Shown one piece after another: positions 1 through 8,644 of a stretch of DNA of 64,000 nucleotides (position 1 is its first letter; each line of letters begins with the position of its first letter). This DNA is from Mucilaginibacter xinganensis. GTDB taxonomy: Bacteria > Bacteroidota > Bacteroidia > Sphingobacteriales > Sphingobacteriaceae. Below the pieces are notes generated by a model. The model saw nothing but the letters and a program-made list of their open reading frames with translations, had not been told where the DNA came from and did not search any database. The stretch lies in assembly GCA_026225055.1 (NCBI GenBank), contig JAMFSA010000009.1:1-64000 (forward strand). Reading direction: 5' to 3'. The position numbers and the translations under genes were made by a program.

Positions 1-49
1 ATACAGCCAGCGTAAGCAAAACAGATGTATATATAAATATCTTTTTCAT
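1..49 (-). CDS. SusD/RagB-like lipoprotein, N-terminal codons only
   Basis: An ATG at 49 on the minus strand opens a frame running off the left edge; the visible residues MKKIFIYTSVLLTLAV look like a signal-peptide start. It begins about 20 bases after the stop of an STN-type SusC gene, the place where the partner SusD surface lipoprotein is almost always encoded. The identification as SusD is inference from position and the signal-like start; no SusD domain is visible. Confidence 0.6.
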   Translation of the reverse strand, partial: MKKIFIYTSVLLTLAV

Positions 50-70
50 GTTTTTACTAATCTTAAAAAA

Positions 71-3000
71 TTAAAAAGTGGCATTCAATGAAAATCCATA
101 GCTTCTTGTTGATGGTATTGAACCATTGTCGATACCCTGGTTGTACCATTGATTTCCTAAAGTAGTTTCAGGATCAAGGTTTTTAAGCGTACGGTATATG
201 TATAACAGGTTACGACCAATTAATGAGAACCGTATTTTTGACAACCCAAGGCTTTTAACAACACTTTTTGGCAAATAGTACCCTAAGGCAACTTCGCGAA
301 GCTTAACATAACTGTTGTTATAGATAGCTGTTCCCTGGTTTACCGAGTTAGGGTCGCCTGCATCAAACTGATTAAAATAATAATCAGCTGCCGAAATGAT
401 GATATTATTAGGCGCTCCGCTTGCTAAAACACCTGATTGTATTAAACCATCATGGTATACAGTTTGACCAGTCGGCCCTGATGTTGCGCTTGATGGCAGT
501 TGTACATTTACACCGTTAGCATTAGTATAATAGGTTAAACCACCATCCTGGGTATCTCTGTATTTAAGCGTACTTGTATACATACCGCCGTTTATACCAT
601 ATTTTAAAGGAGTTGAGATCAATTGACCGCCGAACCTGTAATCAACAAGCGTGGTTAACGAAAAGCTTTTATAGGTAAATGTATTAGATATACCTCCGGC
701 AGCTTTAGGGTTAATATTTCCTGATTTTACATAGCGGGTTTGGTCATTATCATAATATCCGTTAGCATCAACCAAAGGTTTGCCATTTAATGTTTGAATA
801 GGATAAGCATATATATTACCTAATTCTTCGCCTGGCCTTGCAACAATCTTAATAGCACCACCTTCAAAACTTGAACCCGGCATAATTAATTCTTTCACAT
901 CGGGCGCAAGGGCATATACTTTTGTGTTAAAGAATGAATAATTAAGCCTCAGGTCCCACTTAAAGTTCCTTGTAAGAATAGGAGTAGCGTTTAATGCAAC
1001 GTCGAGGCCTTTAGTGCCTATTGTACCTACGTTAACAATCTGGCTGGCTGCACCATTGCTGGGAGCAGTTGTTAGCCCTAAGATCTGGTTGGTGATCTTG
1101 TTGGTATAAAAACTTACATCAGCGCCTAACCTGTCATTTAAGAAACGCAGTTCGGTACCAACTTCATACTCATGTTTTCTTTCGGGCTGCAAGGTATTGT
1201 TACCATAAGCCGATGGTATGCTAAGTTGCGGTACCGAGCCATTAATGGTTTGCAACGAAGTTTGTGAATAAGCAATGTTTGATGCATATATGGGTGCAGG
1301 GTTACCATTTTGCGTATAAGAAAGCCTTAGTTTACCATAGCTTAAAAACGTTGGCAGGCTTTTCCTAAACAGGTCACTAAAAACAAAGCTTCCGTTAACA
1401 GCAGGATAATAATAAGTATTATTTTGCGGTGGCAATGTTGATGATACCTCCTGGCGGTAAGCCGCTTCTAAGAAAAGATAATCTTTATAAGCGAGATCAA
1501 GCAAACCAAAAGTCCCTTTTTTAATCAGGTATTGCCTTTGGTAAGAAGTGCTAAGAATCCCTGTTGAATTGCTAAGCGAGAAAAAATTTTCCGTTACTAA
1601 ACCTTCAGTTGTACCTGATGCCTGATCAAGATAGCTTTCGTGCCTGGCCGTAAAACCACCTGTTAATGTAGCGGTAAAGTTTTTAACGATCTTCTTGCTG
1701 TAGCTTAATAACGCATCGCCATATAGTATAGAATAAATGCCTGATGTTACATTGTAAGCACCTGTGCTGGTACCACCTGTATTAAATGCAACTGGATAAT
1801 TGTTGAAATTTTCGCCATCGGTATTGCGGGCGGTATAATCATTACCCATTCTTAACCTTAACTTCAGGTCCTTTATAATTTCCCAATTGAATGTAGCGCT
1901 TGAGTACAGCCTGTTTTCTGTTTCTCTATATTGATCTTTTAGCGTACTGAAGAAATAATCATATAAATTTGGCCTAACGTTAAATACAAAAGCTTCCGCG
2001 GGGTTACGTTGTGTTTGGTTATAAGGCACGTACTCAAAACCATCGCTGGTAAGATACTTTTGCTCTACCAAACCCATATGCTCTTCACGACCGAAGAAAC
2101 CATCGAATGACTGGGCCAGCCTGTTAGTTTGGTATGGACGATTCTCGGTTATGGTATTTACATAATTGGCAACCAGGTCAACACTCACTCCCTTGGCTAA
2201 AAGCAAGCTGCTGTTTAAGCCAAAAGTATTTTTATGTACGCCCGATTCTCTTTGTATCCCATCATAATCAAGTCTTGTGTATGATATTCTATAATCAGAA
2301 TTTTCAGTTTTATTTGATAATGACACATTCGCGCTGGAGCTGAAACCGGTACGGAAGATATCCTTATAATTGTCTGGCTGAGGGGAGTACGATTGTATTG
2401 AACCATCCCACCATTGTACCTTTTGACCAAGCATTTTAGGCCCAAAATTGGCATAAGCCCTAAAATTCGGCCTCCAACCTGATGGAGAATTAGCATCAGG
2501 AAAGGTACCATCAGCACTGGCACCAACTTCTAAGTTTACATCAACCGGGTAACCTTGCCCATAAACATTCTGGTAATTTGGTAAAAAAGCAGCCTGCTCT
2601 TCGGTACCATAATAATTAAAATCAACCGTTGGACCTTTGCCTTTTACCCCTTTTTTAGTGGTGATAACAATTACACCGCTTTCACCATCAGAACCATATA
2701 GTGCTGTAGCACTACCACCTTTAAGTATATTTATTGTTTCAATATCATCGGGATTAATGTCTAATATACCATTGCCTTCAATTCTTTGGTCGGTATAAAA
2801 ACCATTGTTGTTAAACCCTGCCTGGCCGTATTGCTGCTGGTTACGTATAATTACACCATCAACCACATATAATGGGGGTTGGTTGTAATTAATAGAATTG
2901 ATACCGCGGATTTGTATATTAACCCCGCTGCTGGCACCACCCGGCTGTGTTCTTACAATTACACCGGCTGCCTTACCATATAATGCTGATGCGAAATTGG

Positions 3001-3727
3001 TGCTTCCGGCCTCGGTAATATCCTTCGCACTTATGGTACTGGTTGCATAACCTATAGCCTTTTGCTGTTGTTTTATACCGAATGAAGTTACCACTACATC
3101 ATTCAGCTTATTGTCCAGAGGAACCAATGCTACATTAAACGTAGTTTGGTCATTTACAGCAATTTCCTTTTTTTGATAACCAATAAAAGAAATTACTATA
3201 ATGGCCTTTTTATCAGCCACATCTAATTTAAAAACACCGTTCGCATCAGTACGGGTGCCTATTGAAGTTCCCTTTATAGATACCGTAGCACCATACAAAG
3301 GGCTACCTGTTTCATCCACCACCTTACCGGTAACGGGTACAGTAACGGGCTTTTCGATAACCGGCTTTTCAATAACAATTATTTTATCCTGCTGCTCCTT
3401 ATAGTCGAGCCTTGTGTTAAGCAGTAACATACCTAATATATCAGCTATGGTTTTATTTTTTGCTGATATATTAACCTCCTGGTAAGGTTTAACCATACCT
3501 TCGTTGTACACAAATTCAAATCCGCCTTTTTTGCTTATTTGCGAAAAAGCTTCCTTTAACGACTTATTTTGCAGCGTGATATCTATCCTGACATCATTTA
3601 CTGTTTGGCCATTAGATGAACTCGCCCAAAGTACTTGAGACGATAATACAACGATTAAGAAAATATAAGACGTATACTTCATAATACAGAAAATATCTGA
3701 TAGTATGCCCCGGGCATAATTTTTCAT
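71..3727 (-). CDS. SusC/RagA TonB-dependent receptor with STN signalling domain
   Basis: This 1218-residue outer-membrane receptor probably imports a glycan or similar ligand. In order it shows a signal segment (about residues 16-36), an STN secretin/TonB N-terminal domain (about 50-115, includes LKEAFSQISKKGGFEFVYNE), a carboxypeptidase-like regulatory domain (about 130-215, starting VTGKVVDETGSPLYGATV), the plug with PPLYVVDGVIIRN, and a long beta-barrel ending in an aromatic residue (RSYGFSLNATF). An internal Met at residue 16 directly precedes the hydrophobic segment and could be the true start. The STN domain is the part that in this family signals to a FecR anti-sigma protein, and the fecR and sigma genes lie just upstream on the same strand. 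The ligand cannot be told from sequence. Confidence 0.93.
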   Translation of the reverse strand: MKNYARGILSDIFCIMKYTSYIFLIVVLSSQVLWASSSNGQTVNDVRIDITLQNKSLKEAFSQISKKGGFEFVYNEGMVKPYQEVNISAKNKTIADILGMLLLNTRLDYKEQQDKIIVIEKPVIEKPVTVPVTGKVVDETGSPLYGATVSIKGTSIGTRTDANGVFKLDVADKKAIIVISFIGYQKKEIAVNDQTTFNVALVPLDNKLNDVVVTSFGIKQQQKAIGYATSTISAKDITEAGSTNFASALYGKAAGVIVRTQPGGASSGVNIQIRGINSINYNQPPLYVVDGVIIRNQQQYGQAGFNNNGFYTDQRIEGNGILDINPDDIETINILKGGSATALYGSDGESGVIVITTKKGVKGKGPTVDFNYYGTEEQAAFLPNYQNVYGQGYPVDVNLEVGASADGTFPDANSPSGWRPNFRAYANFGPKMLGQKVQWWDGSIQSYSPQPDNYKDIFRTGFSSSANVSLSNKTENSDYRISYTRLDYDGIQRESGVHKNTFGLNSSLLLAKGVSVDLVANYVNTITENRPYQTNRLAQSFDGFFGREEHMGLVEQKYLTSDGFEYVPYNQTQRNPAEAFVFNVRPNLYDYFFSTLKDQYRETENRLYSSATFNWEIIKDLKLRLRMGNDYTARNTDGENFNNYPVAFNTGGTSTGAYNVTSGIYSILYGDALLSYSKKIVKNFTATLTGGFTARHESYLDQASGTTEGLVTENFFSLSNSTGILSTSYQRQYLIKKGTFGLLDLAYKDYLFLEAAYRQEVSSTLPPQNNTYYYPAVNGSFVFSDLFRKSLPTFLSYGKLRLSYTQNGNPAPIYASNIAYSQTSLQTINGSVPQLSIPSAYGNNTLQPERKHEYEVGTELRFLNDRLGADVSFYTNKITNQILGLTTAPSNGAASQIVNVGTIGTKGLDVALNATPILTRNFKWDLRLNYSFFNTKVYALAPDVKELIMPGSSFEGGAIKIVARPGEELGNIYAYPIQTLNGKPLVDANGYYDNDQTRYVKSGNINPKAAGGISNTFTYKSFSLTTLVDYRFGGQLISTPLKYGINGGMYTSTLKYRDTQDGGLTYYTNANGVNVQLPSSATSGPTGQTVYHDGLIQSGVLASGAPNNIIISAADYYFNQFDAGDPNSVNQGTAIYNNSYVKLREVALGYYLPKSVVKSLGLSKIRFSLIGRNLLYIYRTLKNLDPETTLGNQWYNQGIDNGSIPSTRSYGFSLNATF

Positions 3728-3916
3728 ACCTTTATTTTGTTTTTATTAATGAATAATGAGTTAAATGAAAACATAATAATTACCGGTAAGTGATTGGCGT
3801 TACAACCGGTATTATTAAATTTAGTACCGGAAAGTTTTAAACTATCCGGTACTTCTTTTTTTAAGTGGTCTAATAAAATTTTATATTCATACGCTTTATT
3901 TTTAAGGGGTTATAAA

Positions 3917-4894
3917 TTAATTGAACATTAAAACTATTTTTTGGTCAGTTACACGATACTTCAGTTTATTTGAGATGCACAGCATTTTAACTATATCCAA
4001 AAGGCGGTCTGTGCTGTTAAATGTTGCCGTTAAATGGTAATGCGTTATGCTGTTATCAGCAAACCCTATCTCGGTGTTAAACCTGTCGCTCAACACATTG
4101 GCAACTTCGCCAAGGCTCTTGTTATCAAATATCAGTTTACCGCTTGTCCAGCCCATAGCATCATCGGCCACAGCAATTTTTGAATAGGTTGTTTTGCCCG
4201 ATAATTTGTTAATACAAATTTTATCGCCGGCAACCAAAATCGACTTGGCGGGCTGCTTGTTTTGCCCGAAGTTGGTAACCGATACTTTCCCCTGGGTAAC
4301 TGAAACGCTCACAGATTTAAGGTATTTATAGAAACTGATATTGAAAGCCGTTCCCAAAACCTGTGTGTTGATATTGCCCGATCTTACAATAAATGGCTTC
4401 TTCTTATCGTGATAAATAGTACAATAAGCCTCCCCTTCTAAAAGGTCAACCTGGCGGATGTTAGCGCTGAATTTTTCCGGATAACGTAAGCGGCTGTGTG
4501 CATTCAAATACAAAACCGACTTATCCGGCAGCTCAATCTTTTTAATCTCTCCTTTTTTGGTTTCTACAGTATCATATTTTACAAAAGCGGTAAGATTGGT
4601 TTGATGAATGCGATTTTGATAGAAATAAAAACTGGCTGAAAAACAAACCAATAAAATTGCGGCGTATCCTAAAAGCCGCATCAGGTTTAGCTTTCTTTTT
4701 TTAAGTTCAGGATACAGATGCTCATCCTGCTGATCTAAGTCTTCAGTGGTTAACAATACATCCATCTCCCGTATCAGGGCATCGGTTATCAGGCCTTTTT
4801 CAATTAAATGAAAAAATGCCTCCAGCTCCTCATCGGTGCATTGATTATTTAAATAACGTTGTATTAATTGTTGTTGAAATTCTTTGTCATCCAT
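3917..4894 (-). CDS. FecR-family anti-sigma factor
   Basis: A 325-residue inner-membrane sigma regulator. The N-terminal cytoplasmic part precedes one membrane helix (about residues 73-92, LLGYAAILLVCFSASFYFY). The periplasmic FecR domain follows (KKIELPDKSVLYLNAHSRL, then LLEGEAYC and VLGTAFNISFY), with a DUF4974-type C-terminal domain (FDNKSLGEVANVLSDRF onward). In this family the periplasmic part contacts the STN domain of the receptor and the cytoplasmic part holds or activates the ECF sigma factor. It sits between the sigma gene (5544) and the receptor gene (3727), giving the usual sigma-FecR-SusC-SusD order. The roughly 190-base gap before the receptor may hold the sigma-dependent promoter. 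Confidence 0.92.
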   Translation of the reverse strand: MDDKEFQQQLIQRYLNNQCTDEELEAFFHLIEKGLITDALIREMDVLLTTEDLDQQDEHLYPELKKRKLNLMRLLGYAAILLVCFSASFYFYQNRIHQTNLTAFVKYDTVETKKGEIKKIELPDKSVLYLNAHSRLRYPEKFSANIRQVDLLEGEAYCTIYHDKKKPFIVRSGNINTQVLGTAFNISFYKYLKSVSVSVTQGKVSVTNFGQNKQPAKSILVAGDKICINKLSGKTTYSKIAVADDAMGWTSGKLIFDNKSLGEVANVLSDRFNTEIGFADNSITHYHLTATFNSTDRLLDIVKMLCISNKLKYRVTDQKIVLMFN

Positions 4895-4962
4895 AAAATA
4901 TGGGCTGTTTATGGACTAAGACAATTAAATATGGCTGGAGGGTACCCCTGTAATGAAATATT

Positions 4963-5544
4963 TTAAAATTTAGTGCAAATCAAGAATATACTTAATGAGA
5001 TACCAAACTCTTTTACTACCGAAAGTTTTAATGTACGCATGGAACGCACCATATGTTTTTTTACGCAGCTGCGCGATATGCCGAGCATTTGAGCAACTTC
5101 ATCATAGCTGTGCCCCTGCTGCCTGCATAGTTTAAACACTTCGCGACTTTGCGCTGGTAGTGTGTTTAAAATGTTTCGTAGATGGTTCAGGTATTCGTTT
5201 GTTATCAGGTTATCCTCCATCTCGTTCCTTTTTTCGCTGAAAGTGGAATAGATAACCCCCATCGCCTTTGAGTCGACAGATGCTCTTTTTAGGAAGTTTA
5301 AGGTATGGTTCTTGGTTATGGTGTACAGGTAAGGTTTAAAAGTTTTTATCATCACCAAACTATTACGGTTCTCCCATATCCTTATAAATATCTCCTGGCA
5401 AAGATCGTCCGACAATTCAGGCGACTTGATAAACTTATAGATGAACCTGTATATATCAAGCCTGTAATGATTATATAATGCCTCAAAAGCAATACTATCG
5501 TCTTGCGATATTTTCTGTATCAGTTCGTTTTCATTAAGTTCCAT
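4963..5544 (-). CDS. ECF RNA polymerase sigma factor (FecI/SigZ-like, Bacteroidota type)
   Basis: An ECF sigma factor with region 2 (ALYNHYRLDIYRFIYKFIKS, then SDDLCQEIFIRIWENR) and region 4 helix-turn-helix (CRQQGHSYDEVAQMLGISRS). I chose the ATG at 5544, giving 193 residues, over an in-frame ATG at 5571. A purine-rich GGGGGGAA lies just before the inner ATG, and the extra nine residues (MNINPGGTD) do not look like sigma sequence. Its partner FecR gene starts 68 bases downstream. It likely directs transcription of the adjacent receptor pair when the receptor binds ligand. Confidence 0.9.
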   Translation of the reverse strand: MELNENELIQKISQDDSIAFEALYNHYRLDIYRFIYKFIKSPELSDDLCQEIFIRIWENRNSLVMIKTFKPYLYTITKNHTLNFLKRASVDSKAMGVIYSTFSEKRNEMEDNLITNEYLNHLRNILNTLPAQSREVFKLCRQQGHSYDEVAQMLGISRSCVKKHMVRSMRTLKLSVVKEFGISLSIFLICTKF

Positions 5545-5700
5545 ATCAGTTCCCCCCGGATTTATATTCAAGCCAATTACTAAGGATCAATGCATTTATT
5601 TATAAGCACATAACTCGTAACAATACTACCGCCATAAAACAGGCGGCACATTGCTGTGGTGAGCTATAAAATATTTTAAAACTTTACCATATTCATTTAT

Positions 5701-6909
5701 TTAATGATGAATTAATTGCTTTTTATGTATCTCATTTTTTAATAACACCTTGCCAAGGTTCTCAATGATCATACCGGCAGTGCCTTTTAACTGGGCAAAT
5801 TTCTCTATCGGCGATAGCGCCACGCCGCTTTCATTAAGTAAAGTGGGGATACACAACTCATTTATCGCCTGCTCAATAGGTGCAAGCCAAACCCTGCCTG
5901 CCTCACGACCTTTTCCGCTTAAAACCACCACCTGGGGGTTCATAATATGGATAAGAATAGCAATAGCCTGCCCCAAATGATAACCCGCTTCAGTAATTAA
6001 TTTAATGGCTGCCGAATTCCCCTCCCGCGCAAGTGCAAATACCGAATTAATAATTTCCAGCATATTATCGGTGTCTGCTACCTTAAGCCCTGCAATTTCA
6101 GCCTTGGCTTTGTTCGCTATAATAATAAGAGAGGTTTCAGTTTCTAAACAACCCATTTTACCACAGCGGCATACCTTGCCGTTTTTAAATAATGGGATGT
6201 GGCTAAACTCACCGGCATAACCTGTAGACCCACGAAAGATCTTACCGTTAACGATCATCCCCAGGCCAATGCCCCAGCCTATATTTACCACCATAATCTC
6301 TTTTATGGTGCGACCTAAGCCCAATTTCAATTCGGCAAGGGCAATAGCAGCCGAATCATTATCTATAAAAACAGGTATCCCAATCCTTTCCGAAAGCACA
6401 TCCACCAGGCTTTTCGAATGATTTTTAAAATAACTTTTATTTACGCCCTTCTCTACATCAATAACACCCGGCATCGATATGCCAACGGCCATAATTTTGC
6501 CCTTTTCAACAGGCGAAACCTCAATGAGGTGTAAAACTTTCTCTATTACCAGTTCAAGGGTATCGGCATCATTGTAAATATCAACGTCAAACTCAATAAT
6601 ATCCGAAATAATATTACCCGTAATATCCATAATAGCGGCCTGCACATTCAACTGGTTCATAGCCACACTTACGGTGTATAAACTATCAGACACTAACGAA
6701 TACAGGAGCGGCTTCCGGCCCCCGCGCGAACTGCCATGCCCATTTTCAAAAACTATCCCGTTTTTAATCAGGTCGTTTATATTTTTAGTAACATTAGGTA
6801 TACTGTTTTCAACCTGCTTGCTAATTTCCAAACAAGTTGAATCAGGATTAAAATAAATTGCTTTAATAATGGCAATTGAACTTGCCGACAAGAGCGTAAA
6901 ATCCGGCAT
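5701..6909 (-). CDS. ROK-family transcriptional regulator (NagC/XylR-like)
   Basis: A 402-residue ROK protein. An N-terminal winged helix (about residues 5-60, CLEISKQVENSIPNVTKNIN) precedes the sugar-kinase-like ROK fold, with IMAVGISMPGVIDVEKGV, VFIDNDSAAIALAE and a GWGIGLGMIVNGKIFRGSTG loop. The ROK zinc motif CRCGKMGCLETETS is intact. The DNA-binding domain argues for a sugar-responsive regulator rather than a glucokinase. It is read in the same direction as the sigma-FecR-SusC genes and ends about 155 bases before the sigma start, so it may belong to control of that uptake locus. The effector is unknown. Confidence 0.88.
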   Translation of the reverse strand: MPDFTLLSASSIAIIKAIYFNPDSTCLEISKQVENSIPNVTKNINDLIKNGIVFENGHGSSRGGRKPLLYSLVSDSLYTVSVAMNQLNVQAAIMDITGNIISDIIEFDVDIYNDADTLELVIEKVLHLIEVSPVEKGKIMAVGISMPGVIDVEKGVNKSYFKNHSKSLVDVLSERIGIPVFIDNDSAAIALAELKLGLGRTIKEIMVVNIGWGIGLGMIVNGKIFRGSTGYAGEFSHIPLFKNGKVCRCGKMGCLETETSLIIIANKAKAEIAGLKVADTDNMLEIINSVFALAREGNSAAIKLITEAGYHLGQAIAILIHIMNPQVVVLSGKGREAGRVWLAPIEQAINELCIPTLLNESGVALSPIEKFAQLKGTAGMIIENLGKVLLKNEIHKKQLIHH

Positions 6910-6941
6910 TAAGTATTTTATTAAAATAGATAACTATATTT

Positions 6942-6971
6942 CAAATATAATATTTATTTAACTTTTTCAAA
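6942..6971 (-). promoter_or_regulatory. Bacteroidota-type promoter for the ROK gene
   Basis: On the minus strand TTTG (6971-6968), 18 bases, then TATATTTG (6949-6942), matching the TTTG / TAnnTTTG primary-sigma promoter of Bacteroidota with a spacer one base short of the usual 19-21. The ATG is 33 bases further on. Confidence 0.5.
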
Positions 6972-7044
6972 ATATTATAAACTTTTTAAAATTTTTATTA
7001 AGTTTTTATTTTGAGTGGAGAAGCGGGTTAACATTCCCGGGCAC

Positions 7045-7170
7045 CCTCACCAATCGTCATTGCGAGCGATAGCGTGGCAATCCCTAACTGTACAGAGCGA
7101 AGAGACAAGCATAGTTGATCTGCATAGTCGGGGATTGCCACGCTATCGCTCGCAATGACGCTTGGTGAGG
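7045..7170. repeat. 40-bp inverted repeat element with 46-base loop
   Basis: Arms 7045-7084 and 7131-7170 are reverse complements over 40 bases with a single mismatch; the arm core reads GTCATTGCGAGCGATAGCG. No reading frame accounts for it. I recall similar CATTGCGAGCGA-type palindromes as dispersed repeats in Sphingobacteriaceae, but copy number cannot be seen here. A transcript would fold into a very stable hairpin. Confidence 0.85.
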
Positions 7171-7244
7171 AGTTGATGTTCCGTCCGTCCGCTCAGGATG
7201 CGGACAGTTGCGGACGGGTTGATATTACTGTGCTCATGCACTGG

Positions 7245-7271
7245 TCTAAGTTTAGCGGAGCGTAACTTAGA
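7245..7271. repeat. Short inverted repeat (8-bp perfect arms)
   Basis: TCTAAGTT (7245-7252) and AACTTAGA (7264-7271) flank an 11-base loop. It lies among other hairpins in this repeat-rich gap. Confidence 0.6.
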
Positions 7272-7329
7272 TCATATAATTCACAAAGCTTCCAGCTTGT
7301 TCGCGCAAGAAGGATTCTGGCTTTATTTA

Positions 7330-7353
7330 GGTCGAAGTTTTTAAACTTCGACC
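7330..7353. repeat. Perfect 11-bp palindrome with 2-base loop, possible terminator
   Basis: GGTCGAAGTTT, then TT, then AAACTTCGACC. It lies 24 bases past the stop of the minus-strand gene at 7377, where it could help end transcription, although no long T run follows. Confidence 0.6.
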
Positions 7354-7376
7354 AGTGAGGGAAGTAATAGAAATTA

Positions 7377-7667
7377 CTAAGTTGTTTTTATAGCTATTAA
7401 CGTGTTAAATTGAATTCGACTAACGTTAGTTATAGCAGTGACATTTTCTGCTTCACCTTTTACTGAAAAAATATTAGCTACTGTTACTTTACCACCACCG
7501 CCAATTTTATTTTCATCTTGTGAAGTCACAGCTATATCGAATTGGATTCTCTTATATCCGCTTTCAATGCCTTCACCAAGATTATTATCTTTAATATATT
7601 TTTGCCCTTCAATTAATCCGTCTGTTATATCTATGATAGTTTGCTTGATAAATTCTTTTAATTCCAT
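7377..7667 (-). CDS. Small cytosolic protein, Trypco2-like pattern, function unknown
   Basis: A 96-residue protein starting MELKEFIKQTIIDITDGLIEG, an amphipathic helix, then FDIAVTSQDENKIGGGGKVTV, a beta stretch, and a closing VSRIQFNTLIAIKTT. It has no signal peptide or membrane helix. The layout of N-terminal helix, 'FD(I/V)AVT', glycine-rich turn and 'vsRI.F.v' ending recalls from memory the small Trypco2-type domain proteins (trypsin-co-occurring, linked by comparative genomics to conflict-type signalling). I could not search, so this is tentative. It stands alone between direct repeats, and no protease or effector gene is adjacent. Confidence 0.6.
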   Translation of the reverse strand: MELKEFIKQTIIDITDGLIEGQKYIKDNNLGEGIESGYKRIQFDIAVTSQDENKIGGGGKVTVANIFSVKGEAENVTAITNVSRIQFNTLIAIKTT

Positions 7668-7835
7668 CCTTCTAAATTAGGTAATTTACTCATTATAAGG
7701 GGTGATTTTCTATTTTAATAGCAATAATTCTGTTCGTCCTTTCCCAATGCGGATAGTTGTGGACGGGTACCGAAAGCGGGATTCTTGCGAAAGTGGAGTA
7801 ACCATAAATGACTTAGGATAAAATTAAATTAAAAT

Positions 7836-8333
7836 CTACGGCTTTACTCCAAATAACACATATGGGTAATGCGCATAAACAGGATAAAACCATAAGAAAA
7901 CCTGCCATGCAAGCAACGCAAAGGCTGCGATCCCCGCAAACCACGTTCCGTTCACTAAGAGGCGATCATTCCGTACTTTTCGCATCTCGTTTTGGCAAAT
8001 GATAGTTTTGTTTAACTCTGCGTCTTCTTGTTGCTTTTGATAGCCGCCATTTTCTATAAATAACGATCCATTTAAAGTTATGGTGTAAAAGTCGGCATTT
8101 CCTGTAGTTGCCTTGGTCTTTTCTAAATATCCCTCTTTTATCAAATGGTTTACTATATGCCAAATTTTTAAATCTGTTACATTTAATTTGGGTTTCAATG
8201 TTCTTACTATAAATGGACTACCAATTTGATTAGAAATTGAATTAAAAAAAGCTAATGTATTGTCCAGAAGTTGATTATGTGATTTTTGTTCTTCCATAAA
8301 AAGAGGCTTAGTATAGTTTCTCAATTTACTCAT
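7836..8333 (-). CDS. Unknown protein: winged-helix-like N-terminus and C-terminal membrane helix
   Basis: A 165-residue protein I do not recognise. Residues about 20-110 look like a winged-helix fold (VTDLKIWHIVNHLIKEGYLEKT, followed by ADFYTITLNGSLFIENGGY). A charged, likely coiled segment follows (QKQQEDAELNKTIICQNEMRK), and then one hydrophobic helix near the C-terminus (WFAGIAAFALLAWQVFLWF). This suggests a small inner-membrane protein with a cytosolic DNA- or protein-binding head. A tail-anchored regulator is possible but unproven. No partner gene is nearby and the flanks are repeat-rich. Confidence 0.65.
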   Translation of the reverse strand: MSKLRNYTKPLFMEEQKSHNQLLDNTLAFFNSISNQIGSPFIVRTLKPKLNVTDLKIWHIVNHLIKEGYLEKTKATTGNADFYTITLNGSLFIENGGYQKQQEDAELNKTIICQNEMRKVRNDRLLVNGTWFAGIAAFALLAWQVFLWFYPVYAHYPYVLFGVKP

Positions 8334-8644
8334 TTTCTTTCGTTTCCCATCTGCTGGCGCACGTGTGTGCCAACGTGTTAGTATTTTTACGTTAAGGATT
8401 GCAGCGGGTACCGGCCCGAGCCTAATGCCTGCGGGCGTATGAGTGCAAAGCCTGACCCGGAGGGGAACGCCCTACTCTCCTCTTTAAACAAAAAAGTGAC
8501 TGGAGAACGGGTCTCCAATCACTATTAATACAAACTAATTCAAATCATCCCGATCTGAACTAACAACTTACTACTATAATCCGCATGGGGCTTAAATTGC
8601 CTACAGCTTTTATAATTATATTTTTTAATGCTTCGGCCGGTTGC
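8334..8644. other. Intergenic stretch of about 310 bases
   Basis: I see no gene here. Apart from the terminator at 8487-8522 there is a GC-rich segment around 8400-8470 with no reading frame I can support. Confidence 0.6.
8487..8522 (-). terminator. Rho-independent terminator for the GH92 operon
   Basis: On the minus strand an 11-bp stem (one mismatch, GTGATTGGAGA / TCTCCAGTCAC) with a 5-base loop is followed at once by TTTTTTGTTT. It lies about 120 bases beyond the GH92 stop at 8645. Confidence 0.8.

Larger units (their letters stand above)
7197..7768. repeat. Degenerate 23-bp direct repeats bracketing a small gene
   Basis: The copies at 7197-7219 and 7746-7768 differ at 3 of 23 bases (shared core ATGCGGA-AGTTG-GGACGGGT). 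They bracket the 96-residue gene at 7377-7667. They may mark a small inserted cassette or be members of a dispersed repeat family. Confidence 0.55.

Noticed and set aside
8496..8522. GTGAC…ATCAC dyad resembling the CRP/FNR-type motif
   Set aside because: The arms continue as a stable 11-bp stem with a 5-base loop followed by a T run on the minus strand, and the position is downstream of a gene. It is a terminator, not an operator.
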